A stretch of 64,000 bases of DNA, from NCBI GenBank assembly GCA_903851415.1, contig CAINOE010000138.1, positions 1 to 64,000 of the forward strand, read 5' to 3'. The DNA comes from an uncultured Rhodopila sp. GTDB lineage: Bacteria; Pseudomonadota; Alphaproteobacteria; Acetobacterales; Acetobacteraceae. Both the position numbers and the translations under genes were made by a program. Positions within the stretch are counted from its first letter, which is position 1. Each line of letters begins with the position of its first letter. This document shows positions 35,945-43,712 of the stretch, in pieces. The notes under the pieces were generated by a model that saw nothing but the letters and a program-made list of their open reading frames with translations, ran no database searches and had not been told where the DNA came from.

Positions 35945-38230
35945 ATGTTCCAAAACCGCATTGAGAATGTCTCCAGGCGCGGCGTTTTGCGCGGCCTGGG
36001 AGTGACCGCCGGTCTGGTGCTTGCCGTGCCCGTGATGTCGCGCCGCGGCATGGCGGCCTATTCGACCGGCGCCGACAAGATGCCGCACGGTACGGTGAAC
36101 AATCCCACGGTTTTCGTTTCCATCGCTCCGGACGGCGTGGTTACGATCATTGCGGCGCGGTCGGAAATGGGCACCGGCGTGCGCACCAGCCTGCCGATGA
36201 TCGTTGCCGATGAAATGGAAGCGAACTGGGACAAGGTGAAGGTTCGGCAGGCGCCGGGCGATGAAGTCAAATACGGCAATCAGGACACCGACGGCTCCCG
36301 CAGCACCCGCCACTTCCTCATTCCCATGCGGCAGGTCGGCGCTTCCGCCCGCACGATGCTGGAAGCCGCCGCTGCCAAGCGCTGGAACGTTCCGGTCAGC
36401 GAAGTCAAGGCGGCAAACCACGAAATCATCCATGTCGGCACCGGACAGAAACTCGGATACGGCGAACTGGCCGATGATGCGGCAGCGCAGCCGGTTCCGG
36501 ATGTTGCCACGCTGCGCCTGAAGGAGCCGAAAGACTTCCGCTACATGGGCAAAGGCCAGGTCAGCATCGTCGATCTGCACGACATCACCACCGGCAAGGC
36601 GATGTACGGCATCGACACCCGGCTGCCGGGAATGAAATACGCGGTCATCGCGCGGCCCCCGGTAACCGGCGGCAAGGTGGTTTCGTTCGATCCCGCTGAC
36701 GCCCTGAAGGTCTCCGGGGTAGAGCAGGTGATCCAGGTGCAGGGCTGGCCGTGGCCATCGAAATTCCAGCCGCTGGGCGGCGTCGCCGTCATCGCCCGTA
36801 ATACCGGCGCGGCAATCAAGGGCCGCGACGCGCTGAAAATCGTCTGGGACGACGGGCCGAACGCCAGCTACGATTCCATCGTCTATCGCAAGGAACTCGA
36901 GGACGCATCGCGCAAGCCCGGCGAGGTCGTCCGGAACAACGGCGACGTGGACGCGGCGATGAAATCCGCTGCCAAGGTCATCGTCGGCGAGTATTACCTG
37001 CCGCATCTGGCGCATGCCAGCATGGAGACGCCCGTCGCCACCGCGCATGTCGCCGACGGCAAGGCGGAGGTCTGGGCGCCCGTCCAAAGCCCGCAAGGGG
37101 CACGCGACGATATCGCCAAGACGCTGGGCATTTCGCCGGAGAACGTCACTGTCAACGTGACGCTGCTGGGCGGCGGGTTCGGCCGCAAGTCGAAATGCGA
37201 TTTCGTTCTGGAAGCGGTGCTGCTGTCGAAGGCCGCCGGCGCGCCGGTGAAAGTGCAATGGACCCGGGAGGACGACATCCACAACGACTTCGTGCACACG
37301 GTTTCGGCCGAACGGATCGAAGCCGGACTGGACAAGAGCGGCAAGGTCATTGCGTGGCGGCATCGCAGCGTCGCGCCGACGATCATGTCCACCTTTGCGG
37401 CCGGGGCGAAGCACCAGGCTCCCTTCGAGCTGGGGATGGGCCTGGTGGATCTGCCGTTCGATATTCCCAACATCCGCTGCGAAAACCCGGAAGCGGCAGC
37501 GTATACCCGCATCGGCTGGTTCCGCTCGGTATCCAACATCCCGCGCGCCTTCGCGGTCCAGACCATGGTTGCGGAGATCGCCCACGCTACCGGACGCGAC
37601 CAAAAGGAGATGCTGCTGGAGCTTATCGGCCCGGCGCGCATTGTGGATATCGGCCCCACGGTCAAGGACTTCTGGGACTACGGCGAGCCCGTTGGCAGCT
37701 ACCCGATCGATGCGGGACGCCTGCGCCGCGTGGTGGAACTGGTCGCCGAAAAAGGCCAATGGGGTCGGCAGGTTCCGAAAGGCCACGGGCTTGGCATCGC
37801 CGTGCATCGCAGCTTCGTCAGCTACATCGCTACGATCGTGGAAGTTTCGGTGGACGGCAAGGGCAAGCTGACGATTCCACGGGTGGATACGGCAATCGAT
37901 TGCGGCACGTTCGTCAACCCGGAGCGGATCCAGTCGCAGATCGAGGGCGCTGCGATCATGGGCCTCAGCCTGGCCAAGTATGGGGAGATCACCTTCAAAA
38001 ACGGCCGTGTTGTCCAGAAGAACTTCGACGACTTCAAGCTTGCCAGGATTGACGAAGGGCCGCTGGTTACAAACGTTCACATCATGCAGAACGGGCCGGA
38101 CGTTCCGCCGAGCGGGGCGGGCGAACCGGGGCTGCCGCCGTTCGCTCCCGCGCTGTGCAATGCGATTTTCGCCGCCACGGGCAAGCGAATCCGCAGCCTG
38201 CCCATCGGCAAGCAACTACAATCCGCTTGA
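35945..38230 (+). CDS. iorB: Molybdopterin subunit, isoquinoline/aldehyde oxidoreductase type
   Basis: A 761-residue molybdenum-binding subunit of the IorB class. It has a twin-arginine signal ([19 protein letters not shown]), so the complex is exported folded with IorA. Cofactor-contact runs include [22 protein letters not shown] and the catalytic Glu in [13 protein letters not shown]. Substrates in this class range from N-heterocycles to aldehydes; in acetic acid bacteria related enzymes are aldehyde dehydrogenases. No cytochrome c subunit is adjacent. Confidence 0.9.
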   Translation: MFQNRIENVSRRGVLRGLGVTAGLVLAVPVMSRRGMAAYSTGADKMPHGTVNNPTVFVSIAPDGVVTIIAARSEMGTGVRTSLPMIVADEMEANWDKVKVRQAPGDEVKYGNQDTDGSRSTRHFLIPMRQVGASARTMLEAAAAKRWNVPVSEVKAANHEIIHVGTGQKLGYGELADDAAAQPVPDVATLRLKEPKDFRYMGKGQVSIVDLHDITTGKAMYGIDTRLPGMKYAVIARPPVTGGKVVSFDPADALKVSGVEQVIQVQGWPWPSKFQPLGGVAVIARNTGAAIKGRDALKIVWDDGPNASYDSIVYRKELEDASRKPGEVVRNNGDVDAAMKSAAKVIVGEYYLPHLAHASMETPVATAHVADGKAEVWAPVQSPQGARDDIAKTLGISPENVTVNVTLLGGGFGRKSKCDFVLEAVLLSKAAGAPVKVQWTREDDIHNDFVHTVSAERIEAGLDKSGKVIAWRHRSVAPTIMSTFAAGAKHQAPFELGMGLVDLPFDIPNIRCENPEAAAYTRIGWFRSVSNIPRAFAVQTMVAEIAHATGRDQKEMLLELIGPARIVDIGPTVKDFWDYGEPVGSYPIDAGRLRRVVELVAEKGQWGRQVPKGHGLGIAVHRSFVSYIATIVEVSVDGKGKLTIPRVDTAIDCGTFVNPERIQSQIEGAAIMGLSLAKYGEITFKNGRVVQKNFDDFKLARIDEGPLVTNVHIMQNGPDVPPSGAGEPGLPPFAPALCNAIFAATGKRIRSLPIGKQLQSA

Positions 38231-38244
38231 ACAAGGACATAGGC

Positions 38245-38487
38245 GTGCGGAAACCATCATTGATCTTCGGTACCGGTGCGGCCCTGCTGCTTGCGGCAGG
38301 ATCCGCGCTGGCTGATGACGCCACGTCCAAGCCGCAAATCGGCAACGGACCGGCGGTTGAAAAGTCGGTGCCGTCTTCGGCACCGGCTGCGACCACCACT
38401 CAGACGACAGGAGCGACCAACCAGGACAAAACCGTCAAAAGCATGAACAATAACGAAAAGGCAAAAATTGAAGCCAACGGTAAATAA
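38245..38487 (+). CDS. Small secreted Ser/Thr/Ala-rich protein
   Basis: An 80-residue protein starting at GTG 38245 with AAGGA 7 bases upstream. The signal peptide ([19 protein letters not shown]) is clear. The mature part is low-complexity, rich in Thr, Ser, Pro and Asn, and ends in Lys/Asn/Glu. It lies 14 bases after iorB and is probably cotranscribed. No homologue is recognised. Confidence 0.65.
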   Translation: MRKPSLIFGTGAALLLAAGSALADDATSKPQIGNGPAVEKSVPSSAPAATTTQTTGATNQDKTVKSMNNNEKAKIEANGK

Positions 38488-38881
38488 CTGTGTAATCAGA
38501 TACGGGAGGGAGAGCGAATGTCGAGCACCCCAGGCGTGGCTTTGCCGCTGATCGGGTGACGCGGGAGCAACTGCTTAATGCAGATGGCGGACAACACCGC
38601 GGACGGACCATGTTTGAATCGGCGGTGTTGCCTGTCTTGCGGCGTGGCGTTGTCGGGCAATCCGGTGTTGGGTCACTCGCTGGCTGCGCGGCTGATCGCC
38701 TCCAACAAGAATACCGGTCATATCGCGTGGCAGCGGCAGGTTGCGGGTCCGGCTAAAAGCGAGGTCATCACACGTGCCGCGTCCTGACCGACCGCCGGTT
38801 GGTGCGTGATTCAGCAAAGGATTCGTGCGACTCCACCGACGGCACCCGCTTGACGAACCTGACAACCCCGGGGTGGCGAGG
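38488..38881. other. Intergenic region with a very short leader-like frame
   Basis: GGGAGGG precedes ATG 38518, which opens a 13-codon frame (MSSTPGVALPLIG). This looks like the start of a decayed gene or a leader peptide. Nothing else convincing is present up to the convergent gene at 38882. Confidence 0.4.
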
Positions 38882-39319
38882 CTACTCTGTCGCGGTAACG
38901 TTTGCGATCAGCCGCATCGACACCATGGCCATTTCGTCGGTCCCATGGATGTAGCCGACGCGCAGCAGCCCGTTGATCGGATGCGTTCCGGGTTTGGTGG
39001 CACGCAAGCCGACAGGAAAGACCAAGGCGCGGTCTTCGACTTTGGCGGGAACCATGTCCTGCTCGAAGACGATGCCGTCGTCGTATGACGAAAGCCGGAT
39101 GACCCGGTTGTTGTAGGCCGAAAGTATCCGGTATCCGTCTCGGACCCTGAGGGTGGCAAGCATCACCGCGGGTTCGCCGACTTTCACGGTGACATCGCTG
39201 ACATCGACGACGTAGGCGGCCGATTCCTCGGCGGCGCTTGCCGTCGCGAAGGCCATGGCTGTCAGACCGGCGGCAGTCACGGCAAAGGCGCGGCGCCGGG
39301 GCAGGACGAAAGTGCGCAT
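38882..39319 (-). CDS. Secreted protein of unknown function next to the quinoprotein
   Basis: A 145-residue protein with a basic signal peptide (MRTFVLPRRRAFAVTAAGLTAMAFATASA). The mature part is all-beta (VDVSDVTVKVGEPAVMLATLRVRDGYRILSAYNNRVIRLSSYDDG) and resembles immunoglobulin-like or DsbD-N-terminal-like folds; I cannot assign a family. It is 73 bases downstream of the PQQ dehydrogenase, separated from it by a strong terminator. It may have its own promoter or receive read-through. Its place suggests an accessory periplasmic factor. Confidence 0.7.
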   Translation of the reverse strand: MRTFVLPRRRAFAVTAAGLTAMAFATASAAEESAAYVVDVSDVTVKVGEPAVMLATLRVRDGYRILSAYNNRVIRLSSYDDGIVFEQDMVPAKVEDRALVFPVGLRATKPGTHPINGLLRVGYIHGTDEMAMVSMRLIANVTATE

Positions 39320-39349
39320 GAAGCTATCCTGATCTTTGGAGCGACCCAG

Positions 39350-39383
39350 AAAAAGCCAGCCGCCGCCATCGGCGGCGGCTGGC
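39350..39383 (-). terminator. Rho-independent terminator after the PQQ dehydrogenase
   Basis: On the minus strand a perfect 13-base stem (GCCAGCCGCCGCC/GGCGGCGGCTGGC) with a 3-base loop is followed by TTTTT (39354-39350). Confidence 0.85.
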
Positions 39384-39392
39384 GCATAAATC

Positions 39393-41114
39393 TTACTTCG
39401 AAACCGCAAATACCCAGACCACGCCACCTTGCGGCACGTCCGCGTTCCAACCGACCAGGTTGGCCATCAAGCTTTGCTGGAACGCCGGATCGACGCCATA
39501 TCCCGATGCGACGGCAATATACTGCGTGCCGTTGACCTCGAAGGTCGACGGCGGCGCAATGACGCCGGAGTTGGTGGTGAACTGCCAGAGTTCCTCACCC
39601 GATTTCGCGTCATAGGCGCGGAACTTCCGGTCGTTCGTGCCGCCCGCGAAAACCAGGTCGCCCGCGGTGGTCAGAGCGGAACCCCACATCATCGAGTCTT
39701 TGTATGTGTCCCGCCAGACACGCTTGCCGGTATTCACGTCGTACGCCTGCAGCTCGCCGAAGAAACCCGGTTTCGTATCGACAGAAAAATGGAAATCCGG
39801 GATGGCAACCCCGGTCCACCACTGGCCGGGGACCCGCTGCTCGACCTTGCCCTCCAGGGTGTTGCAGTGGTTCTCGTTCGACGGAATGTAGACTATGCCG
39901 GTCTTTGGGTTATACGCCTCGTATGGCCAGTCCTTGCCGCCCCACAGGCCGGGGCAGAACTGCGCGGCCTTGCCGGTTCCCGGCTTGTGCGCCGGGTCGA
40001 CGTCCGGGCGGCCGGTTTCCGAATCGATGCCCTTGAACACGTTCTGCGGCACATAGGCTACCGAGTTCACGTACGAAATGCTGCCGTCGCCGTTGCGCCC
40101 AAGCCAATACAGATAACCGTTGCGCTGCGGTGTCAGAAGACCCTTCGTGGTCGAACCGTTCTTCTGGAAATCCACCAGCATCGGCGCGTTCATCGCGTCC
40201 CAATCCCAGGACTCGTTCTGATGGTATTGGAAATGCCCCTTGATCTTGCCGGTATCGCCATCCAGCGCAACCGTTGAGGATGTATAAAGATTATCCCCCG
40301 GCCGCTGATCGCCGAACCAGGGCGAGCCGTTGCCCGTGCCCCAATACACCACGTTCGCGACCGGATCGTAATTGCCGGTCATCCAGGTCGAAGCGCCGCC
40401 GGTCTTCCAGGTGTCGGGCTTCTGCCATGTGTCGCTGCCGGCCTCGCCCGGAGCCGGAATGGTGTAGGTCTTCCAGGCCGGTTTGCCGGTGTCGGCATCG
40501 AACGCCTCGACAAAGCCGCGCACGCCGAACTCACCGCCGGCAACGCCGACAAGGACCTTGCCCTTGACGATAAGTGGAGCCATCGTCATGTAGTAACCGG
40601 TCTTCCAATCCTCGACCTTCGCTTCCCAGGCGACCTTGCCGGTCCTGGCATCAAGCGCCACCAGAACCGCATCCAGCGCCGGAAAGAAAACCTTGTCGCC
40701 ATACAGCGCAACGCCGCGGCTGGTGTTGTGCAGCGCGCTGAAGCCTTCCGGCAGCCTGCGCTTGTATCGCCACAGCAATGCACCCGACGCCGCGTCCAGC
40801 GCCATGACCTGGCTGTATGGCGTGCTGACGAACATAACCCCGTTATTCACTATCGGCGGCGACTCATGGCCCGAATCGACCCCGGTCGATACCGCCCACA
40901 CCGGAGTCAGCCTCTTGACGTTGCCAGTATTGATCTGGTCCAGCGTGCTATAGCTCCATCCCTGGTAGTTGCCGCGCGTCATCAGCCAGTTCTGCGGCTC
41001 GGGATTGGCGAGGCGGGCGTCGGTCACCGGAGTGTAATCCGCGCTGAGCGCGGCGCCGGGCGCGCCCGCCATCATCAGGACTGCCAGGCTTGACCCGACA
41101 AGCAGCTTCTTCAT
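39393..41114 (-). CDS. PQQ-dependent alcohol dehydrogenase-like quinoprotein with a lanthanide-type DxD site
   Basis: A 573-residue periplasmic eight-bladed propeller with a signal peptide (cut near residue 25). Metal and PQQ ligands match the methanol/ethanol dehydrogenase family: E195 in GGEFGVRG, N262 in GTGNGSPW and the catalytic D304 in SWDWDAMN. D306, two residues after the catalytic Asp, is the extra acidic residue of lanthanide-dependent members. The adjacent cysteine pair of classical members is missing (Ala127-Leu128 before HNTSRG). AAGGGAG precedes ATG 41114. No cytochrome c gene is nearby; a Rieske gene lies 97 bases upstream. The substrate is unknown. Confidence 0.9.
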   Translation of the reverse strand: MKKLLVGSSLAVLMMAGAPGAALSADYTPVTDARLANPEPQNWLMTRGNYQGWSYSTLDQINTGNVKRLTPVWAVSTGVDSGHESPPIVNNGVMFVSTPYSQVMALDAASGALLWRYKRRLPEGFSALHNTSRGVALYGDKVFFPALDAVLVALDARTGKVAWEAKVEDWKTGYYMTMAPLIVKGKVLVGVAGGEFGVRGFVEAFDADTGKPAWKTYTIPAPGEAGSDTWQKPDTWKTGGASTWMTGNYDPVANVVYWGTGNGSPWFGDQRPGDNLYTSSTVALDGDTGKIKGHFQYHQNESWDWDAMNAPMLVDFQKNGSTTKGLLTPQRNGYLYWLGRNGDGSISYVNSVAYVPQNVFKGIDSETGRPDVDPAHKPGTGKAAQFCPGLWGGKDWPYEAYNPKTGIVYIPSNENHCNTLEGKVEQRVPGQWWTGVAIPDFHFSVDTKPGFFGELQAYDVNTGKRVWRDTYKDSMMWGSALTTAGDLVFAGGTNDRKFRAYDAKSGEELWQFTTNSGVIAPPSTFEVNGTQYIAVASGYGVDPAFQQSLMANLVGWNADVPQGGVVWVFAVSK

Positions 41115-41211
41115 TGTTTTTCTCCCTTGATGTCGTCCAGGTCTTTTTTTGCGCAACGTGGTCATGATGCAGGCGGGCAGCGCGGGCCCCCTCGGCGGTC
41201 CGCCGACAGCA

Positions 41212-41793
41212 TCAACTCATTTGCATGCCGACGCGCCCGGTGAAACCGCTGGCGGCCAACAGCATACCTTCTTTGGACACCAGCGGCAGCGCCGCAAGGT
41301 GTCGCGGCGCCGGTCCGTCCAGCACCTCGGCGCCGTTCCGCGGGTCGTAGACCGAGCCGTGGCATGAGCAAACAAACGCATGGGCGTCGTTCGACCACAT
41401 GTTAACCGGACACGCCTGATGGGTGCAGACTCCGGAATAGGCCACGACCCCGTCCGCCATATGCGCGAGGGTGACGTCGTCCACGCCGTTGTCGCCGATG
41501 CGCGCCAGGATCACCAGGTTAAGGCGCGTAGCGTTGCGCACGGTGCCGTCAGGCGCAGCCGGATAGGCCTGCACCTGGGGACCGCCGAGCGGCAAATCCC
41601 CGCTCAGAACAGTTTGGCCTGCCTTGGGTCCGGTGAGAAAGACGAAATGGTCGCCCGCTTGCGGCGGTTCGGCTGCGGGATCAGGTGCGTCGTCCGCCCG
41701 CGCGGGCGACATCAGCAAGGGCCCGGCGGCCAATCCTGCTCCCAGCACGGCGCGGCGAGACAAGGCGGCTTCATTTGGATCGCGGTCCGGCAT
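41212..41793 (-). CDS. Exported Rieske (2Fe-2S) protein
   Basis: A 193-residue protein with a twin-arginine signal (LSRRAVLGAGLAAGPLLMSPARA). The Rieske ligands are C123 and H125 in CTHQACP, and C142 and H145 in CSCHGSVYDP; C128 and C144 would form the usual disulphide. ATG 41793 was chosen because AGGAGAGG precedes it; the ATG 24 bases upstream is less well placed. It is upstream of, and collinear with, the PQQ dehydrogenase. It may take electrons from it (inference) or belong to an unseen oxidase. Confidence 0.9.
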   Translation of the reverse strand: MPDRDPNEAALSRRAVLGAGLAAGPLLMSPARADDAPDPAAEPPQAGDHFVFLTGPKAGQTVLSGDLPLGGPQVQAYPAAPDGTVRNATRLNLVILARIGDNGVDDVTLAHMADGVVAYSGVCTHQACPVNMWSNDAHAFVCSCHGSVYDPRNGAEVLDGPAPRHLAALPLVSKEGMLLAASGFTGRVGMQMS

Positions 41794-42024
41794 TCTTGTT
41801 GTTTCCTCTCCTGTCATGCAAGCTGAGACGCACTTGCTTGGGCTTGTTCCAACGCCATTGTTGCAAGCCTAGGCTGAACCATCGGCGGATGTCCAGACGC
41901 TCACCTTATCAGATTGCGGCGTTTGCCCTGACGGCCTCGAATAGCTGACGCGCGTTGAACAAATATACGTGTAGGGTTGGCGCCGGACGCAAACGCGCTT
42001 TTTTCCGCAGATCGGCCCATACGC

Positions 42025-42055
42025 AAAAAGGGGATCCCGTGTTCGCGGGATCCCC
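42025..42055 (-). terminator. Rho-independent terminator after the YciE-like gene
   Basis: GGGGATCCCG (42030-42039) and CGGGATCCCC (42046-42055) form a perfect 10-base stem. On the minus strand it is followed by TTTTT. It ends the stress operon that runs from 43541 to 42083. Confidence 0.85.
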
Positions 42056-42082
42056 CCATCCGGCGCAGCGGTATCGAAAAAC

Positions 42083-42586
42083 CTATGCCGCCTGCTCGAA
42101 TGCCTGCCGGTTGATGGCCTTGTTGGACAGTTGATTCAACAGGGTATCGGCCTGCTTTTCCTCCGCCAGTGTTTCCTCGAGCAAAGAAACGATCTCCTTC
42201 TGGCCAGCGGTCTTGGCCCAGGCGATCAAAGATCCGTAGCGGGCGATCTCATAATGCTCGATCGCCTGGGCGCACGCTGCGAGTCCCGCATCGCGCACGC
42301 TGCCCTCGGGAAACTCCTCGATAACCTCCTCGCCTTCCTCGATCAGTCCGTTAATCGCTTCGCAGGTGACGCCGCGGGCACGCTTGCCCAAGGCGTCGAA
42401 GACTTTTTGCAGGCGTTCCACCTGACCCTGGGTTTCCTCCCGATGATGCGTGAAGGCATCCTTCAAATCCTCGTTTGCCGCTGCCTTGGCCATCTTGGGC
42501 AGAGCCTTCAGAATTTGCCGCTCCGCGTAGTAGATATCCTGTACGAAGGTCAGCAGCAACGCGTTGAAGTCTTTTGCAGCAGCCAT
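42083..42586 (-). CDS. YciE/DUF892 ferritin-like protein
   Basis: A 167-residue four-helix protein of the DUF892 (YciE) family. Typical runs are FVQDIYYAERQILKALPKMAKAA, THHREETQGQVERLQKVF, AGLAACAQAIEHYEIARYGSL and LLEETLAEEKQADTLLNQL, with Glu and His residues of a ferritin-like di-iron site. AGGAGG precedes ATG 42586; an upstream frame extension is not needed. YciE genes are usually stress-induced together with KGG (YciG) genes, as here. Confidence 0.9.
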   Translation of the reverse strand: MAAAKDFNALLLTFVQDIYYAERQILKALPKMAKAAANEDLKDAFTHHREETQGQVERLQKVFDALGKRARGVTCEAINGLIEEGEEVIEEFPEGSVRDAGLAACAQAIEHYEIARYGSLIAWAKTAGQKEIVSLLEETLAEEKQADTLLNQLSNKAINRQAFEQAA

Positions 42587-42599
42587 TCCGGCCTCCTGA

Positions 42600-43094
42600 C
42601 TAAATTGTTTCAATGTCCATAGCTCCGGCGGCCCGCAGGATCGCCTCGGCTTGCGACCGCATGGCCGCCGTCCTGGTACGCACGGTCAGAACCAGATCGC
42701 CGGCTTCGGCCCTGGCATCCCGGTCTTTTTGCTCGGCTTTATCGGCGGCGCCGTGCACGGCAAAAGTGGTGCCTCCTGCCACGCCGCCAGCGGCAACGGC
42801 CGCCGCGACGGCGGGCGCCGCCGCGCCGCCGGACGCCACGGTCACGCCAACCGCCGCAAGCGCCGCTGCCGTGCCCGCCAGGCTTGCTCCCAGCGTGCGA
42901 AGCTGTCGCGCATCCGCCTCGGTTGAGGCCGGTTTCGCCTCGGCGGCAAGATCGTTTGAGACCCCTGCCGCCGATGGCAGGCTCATCTCCGCGCGATCAA
43001 AACCGGAGGTCGACAACCGGCTGACGGCATCCTGCAGTCTGTCCCCATCCGCGAAGGCCGCCCGGACCTGCCGCGGTTCCGTCGCGTCGTTCAT
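42600..43094 (-). CDS. Glycine/alanine-rich protein of a stress operon
   Basis: A 164-residue protein. The N-terminal third resembles general-stress 17M-like domains (VRAAFADGDRLQDAVSRLSTSGFDRAEMSL). The centre is a long Ala/Gly hydrophobic stretch (LAGTAAALAAVGVTVASGGAAAPAVAAAVAAGGVAGG), likely a glycine-zipper membrane hairpin. The C-terminal part again looks like an alpha/beta unit (LVLTVRTRTAAMRSQAEAILRAAGA). It lies 30 bases after the KGG gene and 13 bases before the YciE-like gene. Confidence 0.75.
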   Translation of the reverse strand: MNDATEPRQVRAAFADGDRLQDAVSRLSTSGFDRAEMSLPSAAGVSNDLAAEAKPASTEADARQLRTLGASLAGTAAALAAVGVTVASGGAAAPAVAAAVAAGGVAGGTTFAVHGAADKAEQKDRDARAEAGDLVLTVRTRTAAMRSQAEAILRAAGAMDIETI

Positions 43095-43124
43095 TCCGGC
43101 ACCTCACGAACCGTAACGGTGACG

Positions 43125-43541
43125 CTAGCGGGACGCATGCCCGCCCTTGCGGCCCGCCGCGGAGGCTTTCTCGCGGTCCTCGGCGAAGTTGCCCGGATTG
43201 TGTTCAGCGCCTTCGCGGCTGTCGCCCGACCCCTTGTGGCTGGCATGACCGCCTTTCTTGCCCGCGGCGGACGCCTTTTCACGGTCCTCGGCAAAATTCC
43301 CCGGATTATGTTCGGCGCCTTCACCGCGCGATCCGCGGCTTTCCGAGCGATGTTCGCTGGGTTCCGCATGCGTGCCGCCATGGCTCGCCTGACCGCCCTT
43401 GCGTCCCGCTTCCGCGGCGCGCTCGCGATCATTGGCGAAATTGCCGGAGCTATGCTGTCCGCCGATCTGGCCGGCGCGCGACGCCTTCTCACGATCCTCG
43501 GCGAAATTGCCGGGATTTCCGGTGTGGGGTTGTTGAGCCAT
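43125..43541 (-). CDS. KGG-repeat general stress protein
   Basis: A 138-residue, highly hydrophilic protein. It has four repeats of the type GNFAEDREKASAAGxKGGHAS, the third and fourth almost identical; the first has IGG instead of KGG. Between the second and third repeats is a Ser/Arg/Glu-rich linker. It is expected to be disordered, as other KGG or ConE-type proteins. It is the first gene of the three-gene stress operon. GAAAGAGGAAACCA lies before ATG 43541. Confidence 0.9.
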   Translation of the reverse strand: MAQQPHTGNPGNFAEDREKASRAGQIGGQHSSGNFANDRERAAEAGRKGGQASHGGTHAEPSEHRSESRGSRGEGAEHNPGNFAEDREKASAAGKKGGHASHKGSGDSREGAEHNPGNFAEDREKASAAGRKGGHASR

Positions 43542-43712
43542 TGGTTTCCTCTTTCACAACTGCGCGGATCGATGGACCCGGCGGAAAGTGAACGGAGCGT
43601 GGGCAAGCGGGTTGGTTCAAAACTTATGTGAGGCTAACAGCGGATTTCGCTCTATTCGTGTGGATCGAGTACTAAGAATCCGCTTTCCCGCCACCGTTTT
43701 CGCAGCCGCGGA

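Noticed and set aside
35309-38215. 968-codon open frame opposite iorAB
   Set aside because: It is an antisense shadow of the molybdenum hydroxylase genes and shows no domain or ribosome site.
39393-41114. Naming the PQQ enzyme XoxF
   Set aside because: The DxD pair fits, but the vicinal cysteines are absent, the protein is shorter than XoxF and there are no xoxG or xoxJ neighbours.
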